From: Thermincola ferriacetica
Lineage (GTDB): Bacteria; Bacillota; Thermincolia; Thermincolales; Thermincolaceae
NCBI RefSeq assembly: GCF_001263415.1
Contig: NZ_LGTE01000012.1
Span: 1 to 64,000 of the forward strand
Length of the DNA stretch: 64,000 bases
Direction of reading: 5' to 3'
The notes under the pieces are model-generated. The model was not told the DNA's origin and did not search any database. It was given only the letters and a program-made list of their open reading frames with translations. How positions within the stretch are numbered: the stretch's first letter is position 1; each line of letters starts with the position of its first letter. Of the stretch, positions 1-12,440 are shown piece after piece. The translations under genes were made by a program, and so were the position numbers.

Positions 1-16
1 TGTTGGTAGGCGTTGT

Positions 17-345
17 ACGGTGAAACAACCATTGCTTTAAGGAAAACAGAAGACACCGCTATGGAGGTAAAACAATAAGTTGCGACTTGGTGGAGGGCGG
101 ATAGACAGTGTTAACGACAGTGAAGGCTTGAAATTGTTGTTTCCGGCACGGACGCCGGAAACCCGGCCACGAGTCACGGATGACGATTTGGCCGGGTTCA
201 GCAATTTCAACTGAACGGAGTTTACACTGTCTCCGCCCGTAACCTCGGAGCAACAGTTGTTTTACCTCCACAGCGGCTATTTGTTTTCCTGACAAAGTTT
301 TGCAGCACCAAGCTCCCAGGTAGCGGAGACACCCTCCTACCCTTC
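17..345. repeat. Structured intergenic repeat, copy 1
   Basis: This gene-free block is made of nested inverted repeats. An outer arm at about 41-82 pairs with 249-290, a second arm at 91-106 with 220-240, and inner hairpins lie at 140-161 and 161-197. The segment 299-329 is identical over 31 bases to 34485-34515, and the outer arm also recurs there, so this is one copy of a dispersed family. An open frame that crosses it has no ribosome binding site and is explained by the palindrome. No transposase is visible. It could be a MITE-like element or a transcribed structured RNA. Confidence 0.7.
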
Positions 346-360
346 CACCCTAGCTATATA

Positions 361-405
361 AAAAGGCCCTGCGGCGGTAAATCACCGCCGGCCAGGGCCT
401 TCTAT
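361..405 (-). terminator. Intrinsic terminator of acs
   Basis: Just past the acs stop codon, a GC-rich stem (AAGGCCCTG pairing with CAGGGCCTT, extended by CCGGCGGTG/CACCGCCG) is followed on the minus strand by a T-rich run. This is a typical rho-independent terminator for acs. Confidence 0.9.
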
Positions 406-415
406 TTTTCCCATT

Positions 416-2344
<1,929 letters not shown>

Positions 2345-2770
2345 TTTATTTCCCCCTTTTTAAAATTTCAAATAACTGCCCGAATAATTAATTTAAAAAG
2401 TCCGGGAACGGATGATTAATCCAACCTCCCCCCTTTCTTAAGAAGTTTATAAAAAACGCATTTTTTGTAAAGTTGGCTAGACACGGGCTTGGGATTAGTT
2501 ACATTTTAATATACAGGAGCCTGATTTATCTATTTTTTGGGCGGGAATTGCCATAATAGCTAAGCTAAAGACCTTAAACCACTCTAAACGGGAAATTTAT
2601 TAGCTGTTGTAGCCGACTTGCCATTCGCTGACTGTTCACAAAACCATTCGCCGTCTGTTCCCCGACCGTTCGCCCATTGTTTAAACAGGTTATATAACCG
2701 CTTACGCCCATTTGACAAAAACATATACAACTTAAAAAAACCTTCCCGCGCGGTTCACTTTCCAAGTAAA
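2345..2770. other. Intergenic region upstream of acs
   Basis: About 425 bases separate acs from the terminator of the preceding operon. No credible gene is seen. A short degenerate direct repeat (cattcgctgactgttc, then cattcgccgtctgttc, then gaccgttcgcc) lies at about 2622-2680. The acs promoter must be here, but I could not pick a convincing -35/-10 pair. A purine-rich, SD-like run near 2425-2440 has no ORF behind it. Confidence 0.5.
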
Positions 2771-2798
2771 AGAAAAAACCGGGAATTTTTCCCGGTTC
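2771..2798 (-). terminator. Intrinsic terminator of the ilv-leu-cimA operon
   Basis: The minus strand reads AACCGGGAA, a short loop, TTCCCGGTT and then TTTTCTTTT, directly downstream of cimA. It closes the 12.5-kb branched-chain amino acid operon. Confidence 0.9.
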
Positions 2799-2814
2799 AG
2801 GCTGTCGATAAATA

Positions 2815-4401
2815 TTATTTTTCTGTTTCCTTTTTCTTTTTTAACAGTCCGTAAGCAAGACTGTCCACCAAGGCCTGCCAACTGGCTTCAATAATGTTTT
2901 CCGATACGCCCACCGTACCCCAGGAACCAAGTTCCTTATCGTGGGTCTCGATAAGAACACGGACCTGGGCGCGGGTCCCGGCATTGCCATCCAACACACG
3001 GACCTTGTAATCGGCCAGCTTCATATCCCTAATGAATGGGTAAAATACTTCCAAAGCTTTTCGCAGAGCATTGTCCATGGCATTGACCGGACCGTTCCCC
3101 TCTGCAGCCGTATGGACAATTTCCTCGCCTACTTTCAATTTGATAATTGCCTCGGAATAAATGACTCCCGCTTCCCTCTTTTCCGTGATTATGCGCAATG
3201 CCAGCAGTTCAAATGGCTCGTGATAGCCGTTAAAAGCCTTGCGCATCAGAAGCTCGAATGACCCTTCCGCGCCTTCAAACTGAAACCCCTTGTTTTCCAG
3301 GTATTTGATCTGTTCCAGAATCTTTTTGGTCTCCGGATTGGTGCGGTTCATATCCAGGTCCAGGTCAAGTTCCTCGGCCTTATATATAATATTGCTCATA
3401 CCCGATAACTCAGAAACCAGAACCCTTCTACTGTTACCTACCAAGCCAGGCTCTATGTGCTCATAGGTTTCCGGGTTTTTTAACAAAGCGCTGACGTGCA
3501 CCCCGCCTTTGTGGGCAAAAGCGCTGCTGCCCACATAGGGCTGACTGTTATCCGGGTGCACATTGGCCAGTTCGCTCACATACCTGGATAACTCGGTCAG
3601 AGCCTGCAGTTTGTCGCGGTCCATACAGTCAATTTTTAATTTAAATACCAGGTTAGGTATCACGGAACACAGGTTAGCATTACCGCACCTTTCGCCAAAA
3701 CCGTTGATGGTGCCCTGGACCTGGACAGCGCCCGCCTGAACAGCCACAATAGAATTGGCCACTGCCAGCTCACAATCGTTATGCGCATGAATGCCTATGG
3801 GTACCTGCACCGCATCTACGACCCTTCTGACTATTTCGCTGATTTCGTGAGGCATGGAACCGCCGTTGGTGTCACAGAGGCAAATAGTATCAGCCCCTGC
3901 CTCCTCCGCCGCTTTAATAGTCTTCATGGCATAATCTGCGTTGCTCTTATACCCGTCAAAAAAATGTTCGGCATCATAAATTACTTCCAGGCCCCTGCTC
4001 TTTAAATACTTTACCGTATCCCTGATCATTTTCAGGTTTTCTTCCAGGGTTGTTTTCAGGGCATGGGTTACGTGGAAATCCCAGGTTTTACCGAAAATTG
4101 TGGCCACCTGTACGCCGGCTTCCAATATACTTTGAATATTGGGATCTTCCGCGGGGGAAGTCTGCGGTTTACAAGTGCAGCCAAAGGCCGTAATTTTGGC
4201 GTGTTCCAGGTTGTATTCTCTAATCATGCGGAAAAATTCCATGTCTTTGGGATTAGAACCCGGCCATCCGCCTTCTACATAGTGAAAGCCCATTTTATCC
4301 AGTTTCAGGGCAATTTTCACTTTATCCTCCGCCGAAAAGGAGATTCCTTCTCCCTGCGTTCCATCTCTTAAAGTTGTATCGTAAAGGATTACTTTTCCCA
4401 T
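2815..4401 (-). CDS. cimA: (R)-citramalate synthase
   Basis: CimA condenses pyruvate with acetyl-CoA to (R)-citramalate, the first step of the threonine-independent isoleucine route. The 528-residue protein has the DTTLRDGTQ metal-binding motif at residues 8-16, a TIM barrel, a second metal site in HAHNDCELA near residue 205, and a C-terminal regulatory domain from about residue 390. The opening [11 protein letters not shown] and the overall length fit the citramalate-synthase branch rather than leuA, and a separate leuA lies in the same operon. It is the last gene, 20 bases after leuB. LeuCD and LeuB can carry citramalate on to 2-oxobutanoate. Assignment is firm; measured substrate preference is not available here. 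Confidence 0.92.
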   Translation of the reverse strand: MGKVILYDTTLRDGTQGEGISFSAEDKVKIALKLDKMGFHYVEGGWPGSNPKDMEFFRMIREYNLEHAKITAFGCTCKPQTSPAEDPNIQSILEAGVQVATIFGKTWDFHVTHALKTTLEENLKMIRDTVKYLKSRGLEVIYDAEHFFDGYKSNADYAMKTIKAAEEAGADTICLCDTNGGSMPHEISEIVRRVVDAVQVPIGIHAHNDCELAVANSIVAVQAGAVQVQGTINGFGERCGNANLCSVIPNLVFKLKIDCMDRDKLQALTELSRYVSELANVHPDNSQPYVGSSAFAHKGGVHVSALLKNPETYEHIEPGLVGNSRRVLVSELSGMSNIIYKAEELDLDLDMNRTNPETKKILEQIKYLENKGFQFEGAEGSFELLMRKAFNGYHEPFELLALRIITEKREAGVIYSEAIIKLKVGEEIVHTAAEGNGPVNAMDNALRKALEVFYPFIRDMKLADYKVRVLDGNAGTRAQVRVLIETHDKELGSWGTVGVSENIIEASWQALVDSLAYGLLKKKKETEK

Positions 4402-4420
4402 ATGCGGTCTACTCCTTTAC

Positions 4421-5500
4421 TTATTTCGCCTCCAAAATTTCTTCGGCTATCCTGTCACCCATTTCTTCAGTATTGACCAATATACCGCCTTCCTGCATAA
4501 TATCGGCAGTCCGGTAACCTTTATCCAATACCCGCACTATAGCCTTTTCAATGTCTTGAGCCTCTTTTTCCAGATTAAAGGAATACCGCAGCATCAAGGC
4601 TGCTGAAAGGATGGTTGCAATCGGATTTGCTTTTTTCTGGCCGGCAATATCGGGAGCAGAACCATGGCTAGGCTCATAAAGGGCCACTTTTCCGCCAATA
4701 CTGGCCGAGGCCAGCATACCCAGGGACCCAGAAATCATGGATGCCTGGTCGGTAAGTATGTCGCCGAATGTATTTTCTGTGACAATTACATCAAACTGTT
4801 TCGGCCAGCGCACCAACTGCATGGCACAATTATCCACATACATATGGGTCAATTCCACATCGGGGTATTCCCTGGCCAGTTCTGTAACAGTTTCCCGCCA
4901 AAGCCGGGAACTTTCCAAAACATTGGCTTTGTCTACAGAACATAGCTTTTTCTTTCTTTTTCGGGCCGTTTCAAAGGCCAGCCGGGCAATCCTTGTTATT
5001 TCTTCCGTAGTATAGACCAGGGTATCTACGGCTATTTGGCCCGTAGGGGTCTGCTCCCTTTTCTTTTCTCCAAAGTAAAGGCCCCCTGTCAATTCTCGGA
5101 TAACCAGGATATCTGTGCCCTGGATGACTTCTTTTTTCAGTGTGGAAGCATCAATTAACGCATCGTAAAGTACAACGGGTCTAAGGTTGGCATAAAGGCC
5201 CAGCTCTTTCCGCAACGGCAGCAGCGAACCGGCCTCCGGGCGTAAATGCACGGGGAGGTTATCCCATTTTGGTCCACCGATGGCACCCAAAAGCACGGCA
5301 TCACTTTCCCTACAAAGACGCAGCGTCTCTTCCGGCAGGGGAACCCCCACGGCATCCAGCGCTGCTCCGCCGATCAATGCCTCAGTAAAAACAAATTCAT
5401 GACCATATTTTCTGCCTACCGCCTGTAAGGCTTTTATGGCCTCCGGAACAATTTCGGCTCCTATGCCGTCTCCCGGTAAGCTTGCAATTTTACATATCAT
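4421..5500 (-). CDS. leuB: 3-isopropylmalate dehydrogenase
   Basis: LeuB oxidatively decarboxylates 3-isopropylmalate to 2-oxoisocaproate with NAD. The 359-residue protein shows the GDGIGAEI start of the isocitrate/isopropylmalate dehydrogenase fold and the HGSAPDIAG signature near residue 280. Its ATG overlaps the leuD stop by four bases, so the two are probably translationally coupled. In this operon it probably also acts on methylmalate for isoleucine synthesis, because cimA follows directly. That second role is known for this pathway and inferred here. Confidence 0.96.
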   Translation of the reverse strand: MICKIASLPGDGIGAEIVPEAIKALQAVGRKYGHEFVFTEALIGGAALDAVGVPLPEETLRLCRESDAVLLGAIGGPKWDNLPVHLRPEAGSLLPLRKELGLYANLRPVVLYDALIDASTLKKEVIQGTDILVIRELTGGLYFGEKKREQTPTGQIAVDTLVYTTEEITRIARLAFETARKRKKKLCSVDKANVLESSRLWRETVTELAREYPDVELTHMYVDNCAMQLVRWPKQFDVIVTENTFGDILTDQASMISGSLGMLASASIGGKVALYEPSHGSAPDIAGQKKANPIATILSAALMLRYSFNLEKEAQDIEKAIVRVLDKGYRTADIMQEGGILVNTEEMGDRIAEEILEAK

Positions 5501-5991
5501 TTCTGCATCCTCCTTTTTACGTAATTGATTAAACCGCCTGCTTCAATGAGCTCCTGCATAAAAGGAGGAATGGCAGTAGAAGAGAATTGCCGGCCTGTTC
5601 TGAGGTTGGTGATAATTCCCTTTTCCGTATCGACAGCTATTTCATCGCCTTCCTGAATAGCGTCTACCGCTTCCGGAGACTCAAAAATAGGCAGCCCTAT
5701 ATTAAAGGCATTGCGGTAAAAAATCCTGGCAAAGGACTTGGCCACCACACACGACACTCCCGCCGCCTTAATGGCTATAGGCGCATGCTCCCGCGAACTG
5801 CCGCAACCGAAGTTTTTGTCAGCGACAATAATATCACCCTGCCTCACCTTGCCCGGAAATTCGGGATCGGCATCCTCCATGCAGTGTTTTGCCAATTCTA
5901 TAGGGTCAGAAGTATTTAAATAGCGGGCTGGTATGATCGCATCGGTATCCACGTCAGCCCCAAATTTCCAGGTCCTTCCTTTGATTTCCAT
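5497..5991 (-). CDS. leuD: 3-isopropylmalate dehydratase small subunit
   Basis: LeuD is the swivel-domain subunit of isopropylmalate isomerase and works with LeuC. At 164 residues it is the short archaeal/clostridial type. The substrate-binding loop [11 protein letters not shown] lies at residues 61-71. It starts one base after the leuC stop and overlaps leuB by four bases. It probably also serves citramalate isomerisation for isoleucine. Confidence 0.95.
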   Translation of the reverse strand: MEIKGRTWKFGADVDTDAIIPARYLNTSDPIELAKHCMEDADPEFPGKVRQGDIIVADKNFGCGSSREHAPIAIKAAGVSCVVAKSFARIFYRNAFNIGLPIFESPEAVDAIQEGDEIAVDTEKGIITNLRTGRQFSSTAIPPFMQELIEAGGLINYVKRRMQK

Positions 5992-5992
5992 C

Positions 5993-7258
5993 CTACTTCA
6001 CCTCCTCGGGGCTGGCAATACGGCCAAGAATGGCCGATGCCGCTGCTACAGCCGGATTAGACAGATAAACTTCGCTTTCCGGGTGACCCATACGGCCTAC
6101 AAAATTTCTATTGGTTGTAGCTATAGCGCGTTCCCCTTTAGCCAGGATGCCCATGTGTCCACCCAGGCACGGACCACAAGTGGGAGTACTGATAGCAACA
6201 TTCGCATCTATAAAGATATCGAACAAACCTTCCTGCATAGCCTGTTTATAAATTTGCTGAGTGCCGGGAAATACTATGGCCCTTACTCTGTCATGCACCT
6301 TCCGGCCTTTTAACACCTCAGCGGCAATACGCAGGTCCTCCATCCGCCCATTGGTGCAGGAACCAATAACAACCTGGTCAATTTCCACATGCCCTACCTG
6401 GCTGATTGGTTTGGTATTTTCGGGCAAGTGCGGAAAAGCCACCTGCGGTTCAATGTCTTTTACGTCATATTCGTAAACTGCGAAATATTCAGCGTCCGGA
6501 TCGCTGGTATATAAGGTATATGGCCTCTTTGTCCGGCCTTTTACGTACTCCAATGTTATATCGTCAGGTTCGATTATACCGTTTTTGCCACCTGCCTCAA
6601 TAGCCATATTAGCCATCGTAAACCGGCTGTCCATGGAAAGGTTTCTGATTGCCGGTCCTGTGAATTCCATTGCTTTATACAGCGCTCCGTCAACCCCGAT
6701 TTGGCCTATTACATACAGAATCAGGTCTTTACCGCTGACCCAGGGATTAAGCTGGTCGCCATAAAACACAAACTTGATGGATTCGGGAACTTTAAACCAT
6801 ACTTCTCCGGTCGCCATGGCTGCCGCCATATCGGTACTACCGATACCCGTGGAAAAAGCCCCCAGAGCGCCATAGGTGCAAGTGTGGGAATCGGCGCCTA
6901 TAACAACATCGCCGGGCCCGACAATGCCCTGCTCCGGGAGCAGGCAGTGTTCAATCCCCACCTTACCCACCTCAAAATAATTGGTAATCTTATGTTTGCG
7001 GGCAAAATCGCGGATCAGTTTGGCCTGCTCCGCAGATTTTATATCTTTGTTGGGGGTAAAGTGGTCAGGCACCAGTACCACCCTATCTTTATCAAAAACC
7101 GTTTCCACGCCGATTTTTTCAAATTCTTTTATCGCTACCGGGGCAGTTATGTCGTTGCCCAAAACAACATCTACCTTGCAATTAATCAACTCACCGGGTA
7201 CCACCTTGTCTTTCCCACAATGGGCCGCCAGTATTTTTTCGGTTATAGTCATTCCCAT
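5993..7258 (-). CDS. leuC: 3-isopropylmalate dehydratase large subunit
   Basis: LeuC carries the [4Fe-4S] cluster of isopropylmalate isomerase. The ligand motifs [11 protein letters not shown] (about residue 300) and CGPCLGG (about residue 360) are present. The open frame extends 14 codons further upstream, but the ATG at 7258 has a good GGGAGAGG site seven bases ahead, and [11 protein letters not shown] is the family's usual start. A gap of about 150 bases to leuA contains a small tandem repeat. Confidence 0.95.
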   Translation of the reverse strand: MGMTITEKILAAHCGKDKVVPGELINCKVDVVLGNDITAPVAIKEFEKIGVETVFDKDRVVLVPDHFTPNKDIKSAEQAKLIRDFARKHKITNYFEVGKVGIEHCLLPEQGIVGPGDVVIGADSHTCTYGALGAFSTGIGSTDMAAAMATGEVWFKVPESIKFVFYGDQLNPWVSGKDLILYVIGQIGVDGALYKAMEFTGPAIRNLSMDSRFTMANMAIEAGGKNGIIEPDDITLEYVKGRTKRPYTLYTSDPDAEYFAVYEYDVKDIEPQVAFPHLPENTKPISQVGHVEIDQVVIGSCTNGRMEDLRIAAEVLKGRKVHDRVRAIVFPGTQQIYKQAMQEGLFDIFIDANVAISTPTCGPCLGGHMGILAKGERAIATTNRNFVGRMGHPESEVYLSNPAVAAASAILGRIASPEEVK

Positions 7259-7315
7259 ATTTCTCACCTCTCCCTTTTCTGGTACTGCAACTCTGCTCAT
7301 AATTTTCCTGCCACA

Positions 7316-7390
7316 TTCTCTTTTTCAACAAGATCCTTCTTTTGGTTAAATTCCTTCTTTATGTTAAATTCTTCATTCTTTCAAATTTAA
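7316..7390. repeat. Degenerate 18-bp tandem repeat between leuA and leuC
   Basis: Three imperfect units follow one another: ccttcttttggttaaatt, ccttctttatgttaaatt and cttcattctttcaaattt. They fill the leuA-leuC gap. No terminator or start signal lies in them. Confidence 0.55.
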
Positions 7391-7404
7391 GCTTGCTATT
7401 CCTG

Positions 7405-8973
7405 TCAGACCCCTTCTTTTTTCGGTAAAGCAACCGTTTCTTCTGCCGCCTGCATTCTGTCATAAACCACCTTGTTTACTGCGTTGATATAAGCCTTGGC
7501 GCTGGCTTCCAATACGTCCGTGCTGACACCGCGGCCCAAATAGGTTTTGGCCGAACCGTTGGGCCTGATTTTCACCGTAACTTCGCCCAGGGCGTCTTTT
7601 CCCCCGGTAACAGCGCTCAGGTTATATAAAAGCAAGGTGCAGTTTAAGCCCGTAATTTTCTCCACCGCTTTGTATATAGCATCAACAGGTCCGTCGCCGC
7701 AGGCAGCGTCCTCAACCGGTTCGCCGTTTTTGCTCAAGCTTATAGTAGCGGTGGGAATGACCCTGGTCCCACTGGATATATGTAAGTATTCTAATTCGTA
7801 AGTAGCCGGGATGCTTCTTATTTCTTCCTCAACCAGGGCAACCAGGTCTTCGTCGGTAACTTCCTTCTTCTTATCGGCCAGGTTTTTGAATTTTTCGAAA
7901 GCTTTGTTTAATTCCGAATCATCAAGGACGTATCCCAGTTCGGCCAGACGGTCCCTGATGGCATGGCGGCCCGAATGTTTGCCGAGCACAATGTTATTGA
8001 CATTTAAACCTATCAATTCAGGGTTCATTATTTCATAAGTACTGCGTTCTTTTAAAACCCCGTCCTGGTGAATGCCTGATTCATGAGCAAAGGCATTTTT
8101 CCCGACCACCGCTTTGTTAGGCTGTATTTTCATACCCGTTAAATTGGTAACAAGGCGGCTGGTCCGGTAAATCTCCCGGGTATTTATGCCTGTGGTTTTG
8201 TTAAAAAGGCTTTTCCTGGTATACAAAGCCATGACCACTTCTTCCAAAGCGGCATTGCCGGCCCGTTCGCCAATTCCGTTAATGGTGCATTCCACCTGGG
8301 TTGCACCGTTAGCTACCGCCGCCAGGGAATTGGCCACAGCTAAACCCAAGTCATTGTGACAATGGACGCTGATTCTGGCCTTATGAATATTGGGGACCTT
8401 TTCCCTTATCTCTTTGATAAATTGCCCGAATTCGGCAGGAGTGGCATAGCCGACAGTATCGGGGATATTCACGGTAGTCGCTCCCGCATCAATGGCGGCT
8501 TCCAGTACCTGGCACAAGAAGCCCAGCTCGCTGCGGAAGGCATCTTCGGCCGAAAACTCTACATCGGAGGTATATTTCTTGGCGTGTTTTACAGCCGCCA
8601 CGGCAGCTTCAATAACTTGCTGCCTGGTCATCCTCAGTTTATATTGCAAGTGAATATCGGAAGTGGCAATAAAGGTATGAATGCGTGGCTGATCTGCGAC
8701 TTTAATGGCCTCCCAGGCCCTGTCTATGTCGTTGAAGGCAGCTCTGCTCAAGCCGCAGATAGTTACTCCCTTCACATTCTCTGCAATAGTTTTCACTGCC
8801 TCAAAATCGCCCTGCGACGCCATGGGAAATCCGGCTTCTATAATATCTACGCCCAGTTTCTGCAGTTGCCGGGCAATGTCCAGTTTTTCGTGGTTATTCA
8901 AACTGACCCCGGGCGACTGTTCGCCGTCCCTTAAGGTAGTATCAAAAATGTAAATTTTGTTGCTATCGGACAT
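7405..8973 (-). CDS. leuA: 2-isopropylmalate synthase
   Basis: LeuA condenses 2-oxoisovalerate with acetyl-CoA, committing carbon to leucine. The [12 protein letters not shown] metal/substrate motif lies at residues 11-22, a HCHNDLGLA motif follows near residue 200, and the C-terminal leucine-feedback domain is intact, giving 522 residues. I place the start at 8973 because GGAGGTG lies a few bases upstream of that ATG; the frame is open for 15 more codons. It lies between ilvC and leuC in the operon. Paralogous to cimA in the same transcript. Confidence 0.95.
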   Translation of the reverse strand: MSDSNKIYIFDTTLRDGEQSPGVSLNNHEKLDIARQLQKLGVDIIEAGFPMASQGDFEAVKTIAENVKGVTICGLSRAAFNDIDRAWEAIKVADQPRIHTFIATSDIHLQYKLRMTRQQVIEAAVAAVKHAKKYTSDVEFSAEDAFRSELGFLCQVLEAAIDAGATTVNIPDTVGYATPAEFGQFIKEIREKVPNIHKARISVHCHNDLGLAVANSLAAVANGATQVECTINGIGERAGNAALEEVVMALYTRKSLFNKTTGINTREIYRTSRLVTNLTGMKIQPNKAVVGKNAFAHESGIHQDGVLKERSTYEIMNPELIGLNVNNIVLGKHSGRHAIRDRLAELGYVLDDSELNKAFEKFKNLADKKKEVTDEDLVALVEEEIRSIPATYELEYLHISSGTRVIPTATISLSKNGEPVEDAACGDGPVDAIYKAVEKITGLNCTLLLYNLSAVTGGKDALGEVTVKIRPNGSAKTYLGRGVSTDVLEASAKAYINAVNKVVYDRMQAAEETVALPKKEGV

Positions 8974-9046
8974 CCCTTCACCTCCTAAAATTTTCAATTC
9001 ACCCTGACTTATTCTCAAAGGGTTATTCCAGAACCCTTATAACAGG

Positions 9047-9070
9047 CAGGGGCCTGTTTTGAGGCCCCTG
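9047..9070. other. Intercistronic hairpin between ilvC and leuA
   Basis: CAGGGGCC and GGCCCCTG form a perfect 8-bp stem with an 8-base loop, ten bases past the ilvC stop. No T-run follows on the minus strand, so it is more likely an RNA-stability or processing element than a terminator. Confidence 0.5.
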
Positions 9071-9080
9071 TGGTGAAATT

Positions 9081-10076
9081 TTATCCTTTTTTCTTCAACC
9101 AAGGCATCATTTCCCGTAAGCGTTTCCCCACAACTTCGATTGGGTGTTCTGCTTCTGCTTTTTTCATGGCATTGAAAACAGGACGGTTAATCTTATTTTC
9201 CAACAGCCATTCACGGGCAAACTGACCTGATTGAATTTCATAAAGAATTTGTCTCATTTCTTGTCTGGTTTCTTCTGTGATTATTCTTGGCCCCGTAACA
9301 TAATCTCCATATTCAGCTGTATCACTGATTGAATACCGCATATAACTTAGGCCGCCTTCGTATATCAGGTCAACTATCAGCTTTAATTCGTGTAAACATT
9401 CAAAATAAGCCATTTCCGGCGCATATCCGGCTTCAACCAGGGTATCAAAACCTGCTTTAATAAGTTCGGAAACACCCCCGCATAAGACAGCCTGCTCACC
9501 AAACAGGTCTGTTTCCGTTTCTTCTTTAAAAGATGTTTCAAATACTCCGGCTCTTGTGCAGCCTATACCTTTGGCATAAGCCAGGGCAATATCCATTGCT
9601 TTGCCGGTGTAATCCTGATGTACTGCTACCAGGCCGGGAACCCCCGCTCCTTCCTGATACATCCTGCGTACCATATGGCCTGGGCTCTTCGGCGCTACCA
9701 TGAATACATCCACATTTGCCGGCGGTACAATTTGCCCGAAATGTATGTTAAAACCGTGGGAGAAACATAGGGCTTTACCTTCAGTCATATGCTCGGCGAT
9801 TTCACTTTTGTACAGGTCACCCTGGATCTGGTCAGGTACTAGAATCTGGATAATATCAGCTTTAGCAGCGGCCTCGGCAACGGGATAAACCTCAAAACCG
9901 GCCTCTACAGCCTTATCCCAGTCCGGTAGGTCCCGGCGCAAACCAATAATTACATTTACGCCGCTGTCTCTCAGGTTCAGAGCCTGGGCATGCCCCTGGC
10001 TGCCATACCCGATGACCGCTACGGTTTTCCCCTGCAGTAACGCTAAATCAGCGTCATTGTCGTAAAACATTTTCAT
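9081..10076 (-). CDS. ilvC: Ketol-acid reductoisomerase
   Basis: IlvC isomerises and reduces acetolactate or acetohydroxybutyrate to the dihydroxy acid. The 331-residue length is that of the short class I enzyme. The Rossmann motif GYGSQGHAQ lies near residue 23, and the metal-binding [12 protein letters not shown] helix near residue 186. It starts three bases after ilvN. Cofactor preference (NADH or NADPH) cannot be decided by eye. Confidence 0.97.
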   Translation of the reverse strand: MKMFYDNDADLALLQGKTVAVIGYGSQGHAQALNLRDSGVNVIIGLRRDLPDWDKAVEAGFEVYPVAEAAAKADIIQILVPDQIQGDLYKSEIAEHMTEGKALCFSHGFNIHFGQIVPPANVDVFMVAPKSPGHMVRRMYQEGAGVPGLVAVHQDYTGKAMDIALAYAKGIGCTRAGVFETSFKEETETDLFGEQAVLCGGVSELIKAGFDTLVEAGYAPEMAYFECLHELKLIVDLIYEGGLSYMRYSISDTAEYGDYVTGPRIITEETRQEMRQILYEIQSGQFAREWLLENKINRPVFNAMKKAEAEHPIEVVGKRLREMMPWLKKKG

Positions 10077-10079
10077 GGT

Positions 10080-10631
10080 CTAATCATCCTCCCTATCATT
10101 TGAATTCCCGTTTATCACGTTTGAGCTGTCGTCTGTTCCGTCAACAGAAGTAGATTTTGCGCCCCTGAGCATGGCTATTTTACCGGTGCGGACAAGTTCG
10201 CGGATACCAAAGGGCTTAAGGGATTCAATAATCGCATTGATTTTGCCTTCATCACCGGTACATTCAATCATCAAGGTCTTTCTGCCGATATCTACTATCC
10301 GGGCCCTGAAAATATCGACAATCTGCATTATCTCTCCACGTACGGAAGGGTCTGCCGCAACTTTGATCAGCACCAGTTCCCTGTCTACATATTGTTCCGA
10401 TGTAATATCGCAGATTTTAATTACGTCAATCAACTTGTTCAGTTGTTTGGTAACCTGTTCCAGCACATTGTCGTCACCTTCTACGACAATGGTCATCCTG
10501 GATATCCTTGCATTCTCTGTCCTACCTACGGCAAGACTGTCAATATTATACCCGCGGCGGCTGAAAAGTCCCGCTACCCTGGTCAAAACGCCAGGGTTAT
10601 TTTCTACCAGAACAGCCAGTGTATGTCTCAT
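10080..10631 (-). CDS. ilvN: Acetolactate synthase regulatory subunit
   Basis: This small subunit binds IlvB and gives valine feedback control. The N-terminal ACT domain ([19 protein letters not shown]) covers about residues 4-75, followed by the usual second domain. At 183 residues it is slightly longer than common homologs because of a Ser/Asp/Asn-rich polar C-terminal tail of about 25 residues that looks disordered. It sits four bases after ilvB. Some annotators use the name ilvH. Confidence 0.95.
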   Translation of the reverse strand: MRHTLAVLVENNPGVLTRVAGLFSRRGYNIDSLAVGRTENARISRMTIVVEGDDNVLEQVTKQLNKLIDVIKICDITSEQYVDRELVLIKVAADPSVRGEIMQIVDIFRARIVDIGRKTLMIECTGDEGKINAIIESLKPFGIRELVRTGKIAMLRGAKSTSVDGTDDSSNVINGNSNDREDD

Positions 10632-10635
10632 TTTC

Positions 10636-12297
10636 TCAACCTCCTAACATCCGGTTCAAAGTACCTCCGGGCGGTACCATGGGAAATGCATTCTCTTCCC
10701 GTTCCACCACAAAGTCTATGAGTACCGGTTTGTTGGCGGCAATAGCCTGTTCCAGCGCAGGTTTCACATCTTTAGCCTCTGTAACCCTCAACCCAAGCGC
10801 CCCATACGCTTCTGCAAGTTTTACAAAATCGGGCCCGCTTATTTCCGTGTATGAGTAACGCCCTTCATAGAATATCTCCTGCCACTGCCTGACCATACCC
10901 AGGAAGTTATTATTTAAAATGGCCACTATAACCGGAATTTCATTGTGAACAGCGGTGGCCAGTTCCTGAATGTTCATCTGGATACTGCCATCGCCGGCAA
11001 TGTCGATGACGACCTTATCGGGCCGGCCTACCTTTGCTCCGATGGCGGCAGGCAGCCCGTAACCCATGGTCCCCAATCCGCCTGAAGTTATAAAGGTTCT
11101 GGGCTCAGTATAAGTATAAAATTGGGCGGCAAACATTTGGTTTTGCCCTACTTCGGTGGTTATAATGGCGTCTCCTTTGGTAACTTCGTAAATTTGTTCG
11201 ACAACGTATTGTGGTTTCAGGCATCCTTCTTTAGAATAGGTTAATGGATAGGTTTCTTTCCAGTGCCTTATTTGTTCTTCCCACTGGGGATGTTTTTGAG
11301 GTTCAAGTTGCTTATTAATTTCGGCAAGCACATTTTTTACGTCTCCGACAATTGGCACATCAACCCTGACATTCTTCCCTATTTCCGCCGGGTCAACATC
11401 GATATGTATAATCTTGGCATGTGGTGCAAATTCGTCAAGTCTACCCGTTACCCTGTCATCAAACCTGGCGCCGACGGAAATTAACAGATCGCATTCACAG
11501 ACAGCATAGTTAGCATACTTGGTCCCGTGCATGCCCAGCATACCTAGTGATAAGGGATGATTTTCCGGGAAACTTCCAATCCCCATCAGGGTGGTGGTTA
11601 CCGGGCAGCCCGTCAGTTCGGCCAATTCCAGAAGTTCTTTATGGGCGCCTGATATAACTACCCCACCCCCGGCGTAAATCAGCGGCCGTTTTGCGTCCAT
11701 AATCAGTTGGGCCGCCTGCCTAATTTGGTTGGGGTTACCGTACAAAATGGGGCGGTAACCTCTCAGTTCTACTGTTTCCGGGTACTTAAACTTGGTCTTT
11801 TTAATGGAAACATCTTTGGGAATATCTATAAGCACCGGACCCGGGCGCCCCGTTGTAGCAATATGGAATGCCTCTTTAATCGTCCGGGCCAGGTCCCTAA
11901 CATCTTTGACCAGAAAGTTATGTTTTGTTATAGGTAAGGTTATACCGGTTATATCTGCTTCCTGGAAGGAATCTCTGCCTATCAGGTCGCAAGCTACCTG
12001 CCCCGTAAAGGCAACAATGGGGATGGAATCCATATAGGCAGTGGCTATCCCTGTCACCAGGTTGGTAGCCCCAGGGCCGGAGGTTGCCAAACAAACCCCT
12101 GGTTTTCCCGTGGCTCTTGCGTAGCCGTCAGCAGCATGGATGGCTCCTTGTTCGTGCCGCACCAGGTAATGCTTAATTGAAGAATGGTATAAAGCATCAT
12201 AAATTTCCAAAACGGCCCCGCCGGGATATCCGAATATGGTATCAACACCTTCTTCCATTAAGCTTTTTACCAGGATCTCGGCGCCTGAAAACTTCAT
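10636..12297 (-). CDS. ilvB: Acetolactate synthase catalytic subunit
   Basis: IlvB is the thiamine-diphosphate enzyme that makes acetolactate from two pyruvates, or acetohydroxybutyrate from pyruvate and 2-oxobutanoate. The catalytic glutamate lies in [18 protein letters not shown] near residue 50, and the ThDP/Mg motif GDGSIQMN with the following NNN near residue 440-470. The ATG at 12297 follows GGAGGTG at good spacing; the frame is open five codons further. It belongs with ilvN downstream and ilvD upstream. Confidence 0.96.
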   Translation of the reverse strand: MKFSGAEILVKSLMEEGVDTIFGYPGGAVLEIYDALYHSSIKHYLVRHEQGAIHAADGYARATGKPGVCLATSGPGATNLVTGIATAYMDSIPIVAFTGQVACDLIGRDSFQEADITGITLPITKHNFLVKDVRDLARTIKEAFHIATTGRPGPVLIDIPKDVSIKKTKFKYPETVELRGYRPILYGNPNQIRQAAQLIMDAKRPLIYAGGGVVISGAHKELLELAELTGCPVTTTLMGIGSFPENHPLSLGMLGMHGTKYANYAVCECDLLISVGARFDDRVTGRLDEFAPHAKIIHIDVDPAEIGKNVRVDVPIVGDVKNVLAEINKQLEPQKHPQWEEQIRHWKETYPLTYSKEGCLKPQYVVEQIYEVTKGDAIITTEVGQNQMFAAQFYTYTEPRTFITSGGLGTMGYGLPAAIGAKVGRPDKVVIDIAGDGSIQMNIQELATAVHNEIPVIVAILNNNFLGMVRQWQEIFYEGRYSYTEISGPDFVKLAEAYGALGLRVTEAKDVKPALEQAIAANKPVLIDFVVEREENAFPMVPPGGTLNRMLGG

Positions 12298-12312
12298 CCT
12301 TCCCACCTCCAT

Positions 12313-12440
12313 TGTAGAAAGGTGCAGTGCGGCTGGCTATTATTCCTTTAGAACTGCACCGTTCATTTTTTTAAACTACACCGTTTATTTTTTTTAAACG
12401 CATCGCTTATTCCTTCAGAACTGCGCCGGTACTGGCTGAA
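12313..12440. repeat. Decayed tandem duplication of the ilvD 3' end
   Basis: The last codons of ilvD (gcagttctgaaggaataa on the minus strand) recur downstream as gcagttctaaaggaataa, with a further partial copy of the ggtgtagttt type between them. The copies are separated by T-rich linkers. This looks like a local tandem duplication of the stop region that has since drifted. Confidence 0.6.

Noticed and set aside
59..295. 78-residue minus-strand ORF at the left edge
   Set aside because: It lies inside the palindromic repeat, has no ribosome binding site and no family match.
9047..9070. Terminator between ilvC and leuA
   Set aside because: The stem is perfect but no T-run follows on the transcribed strand.
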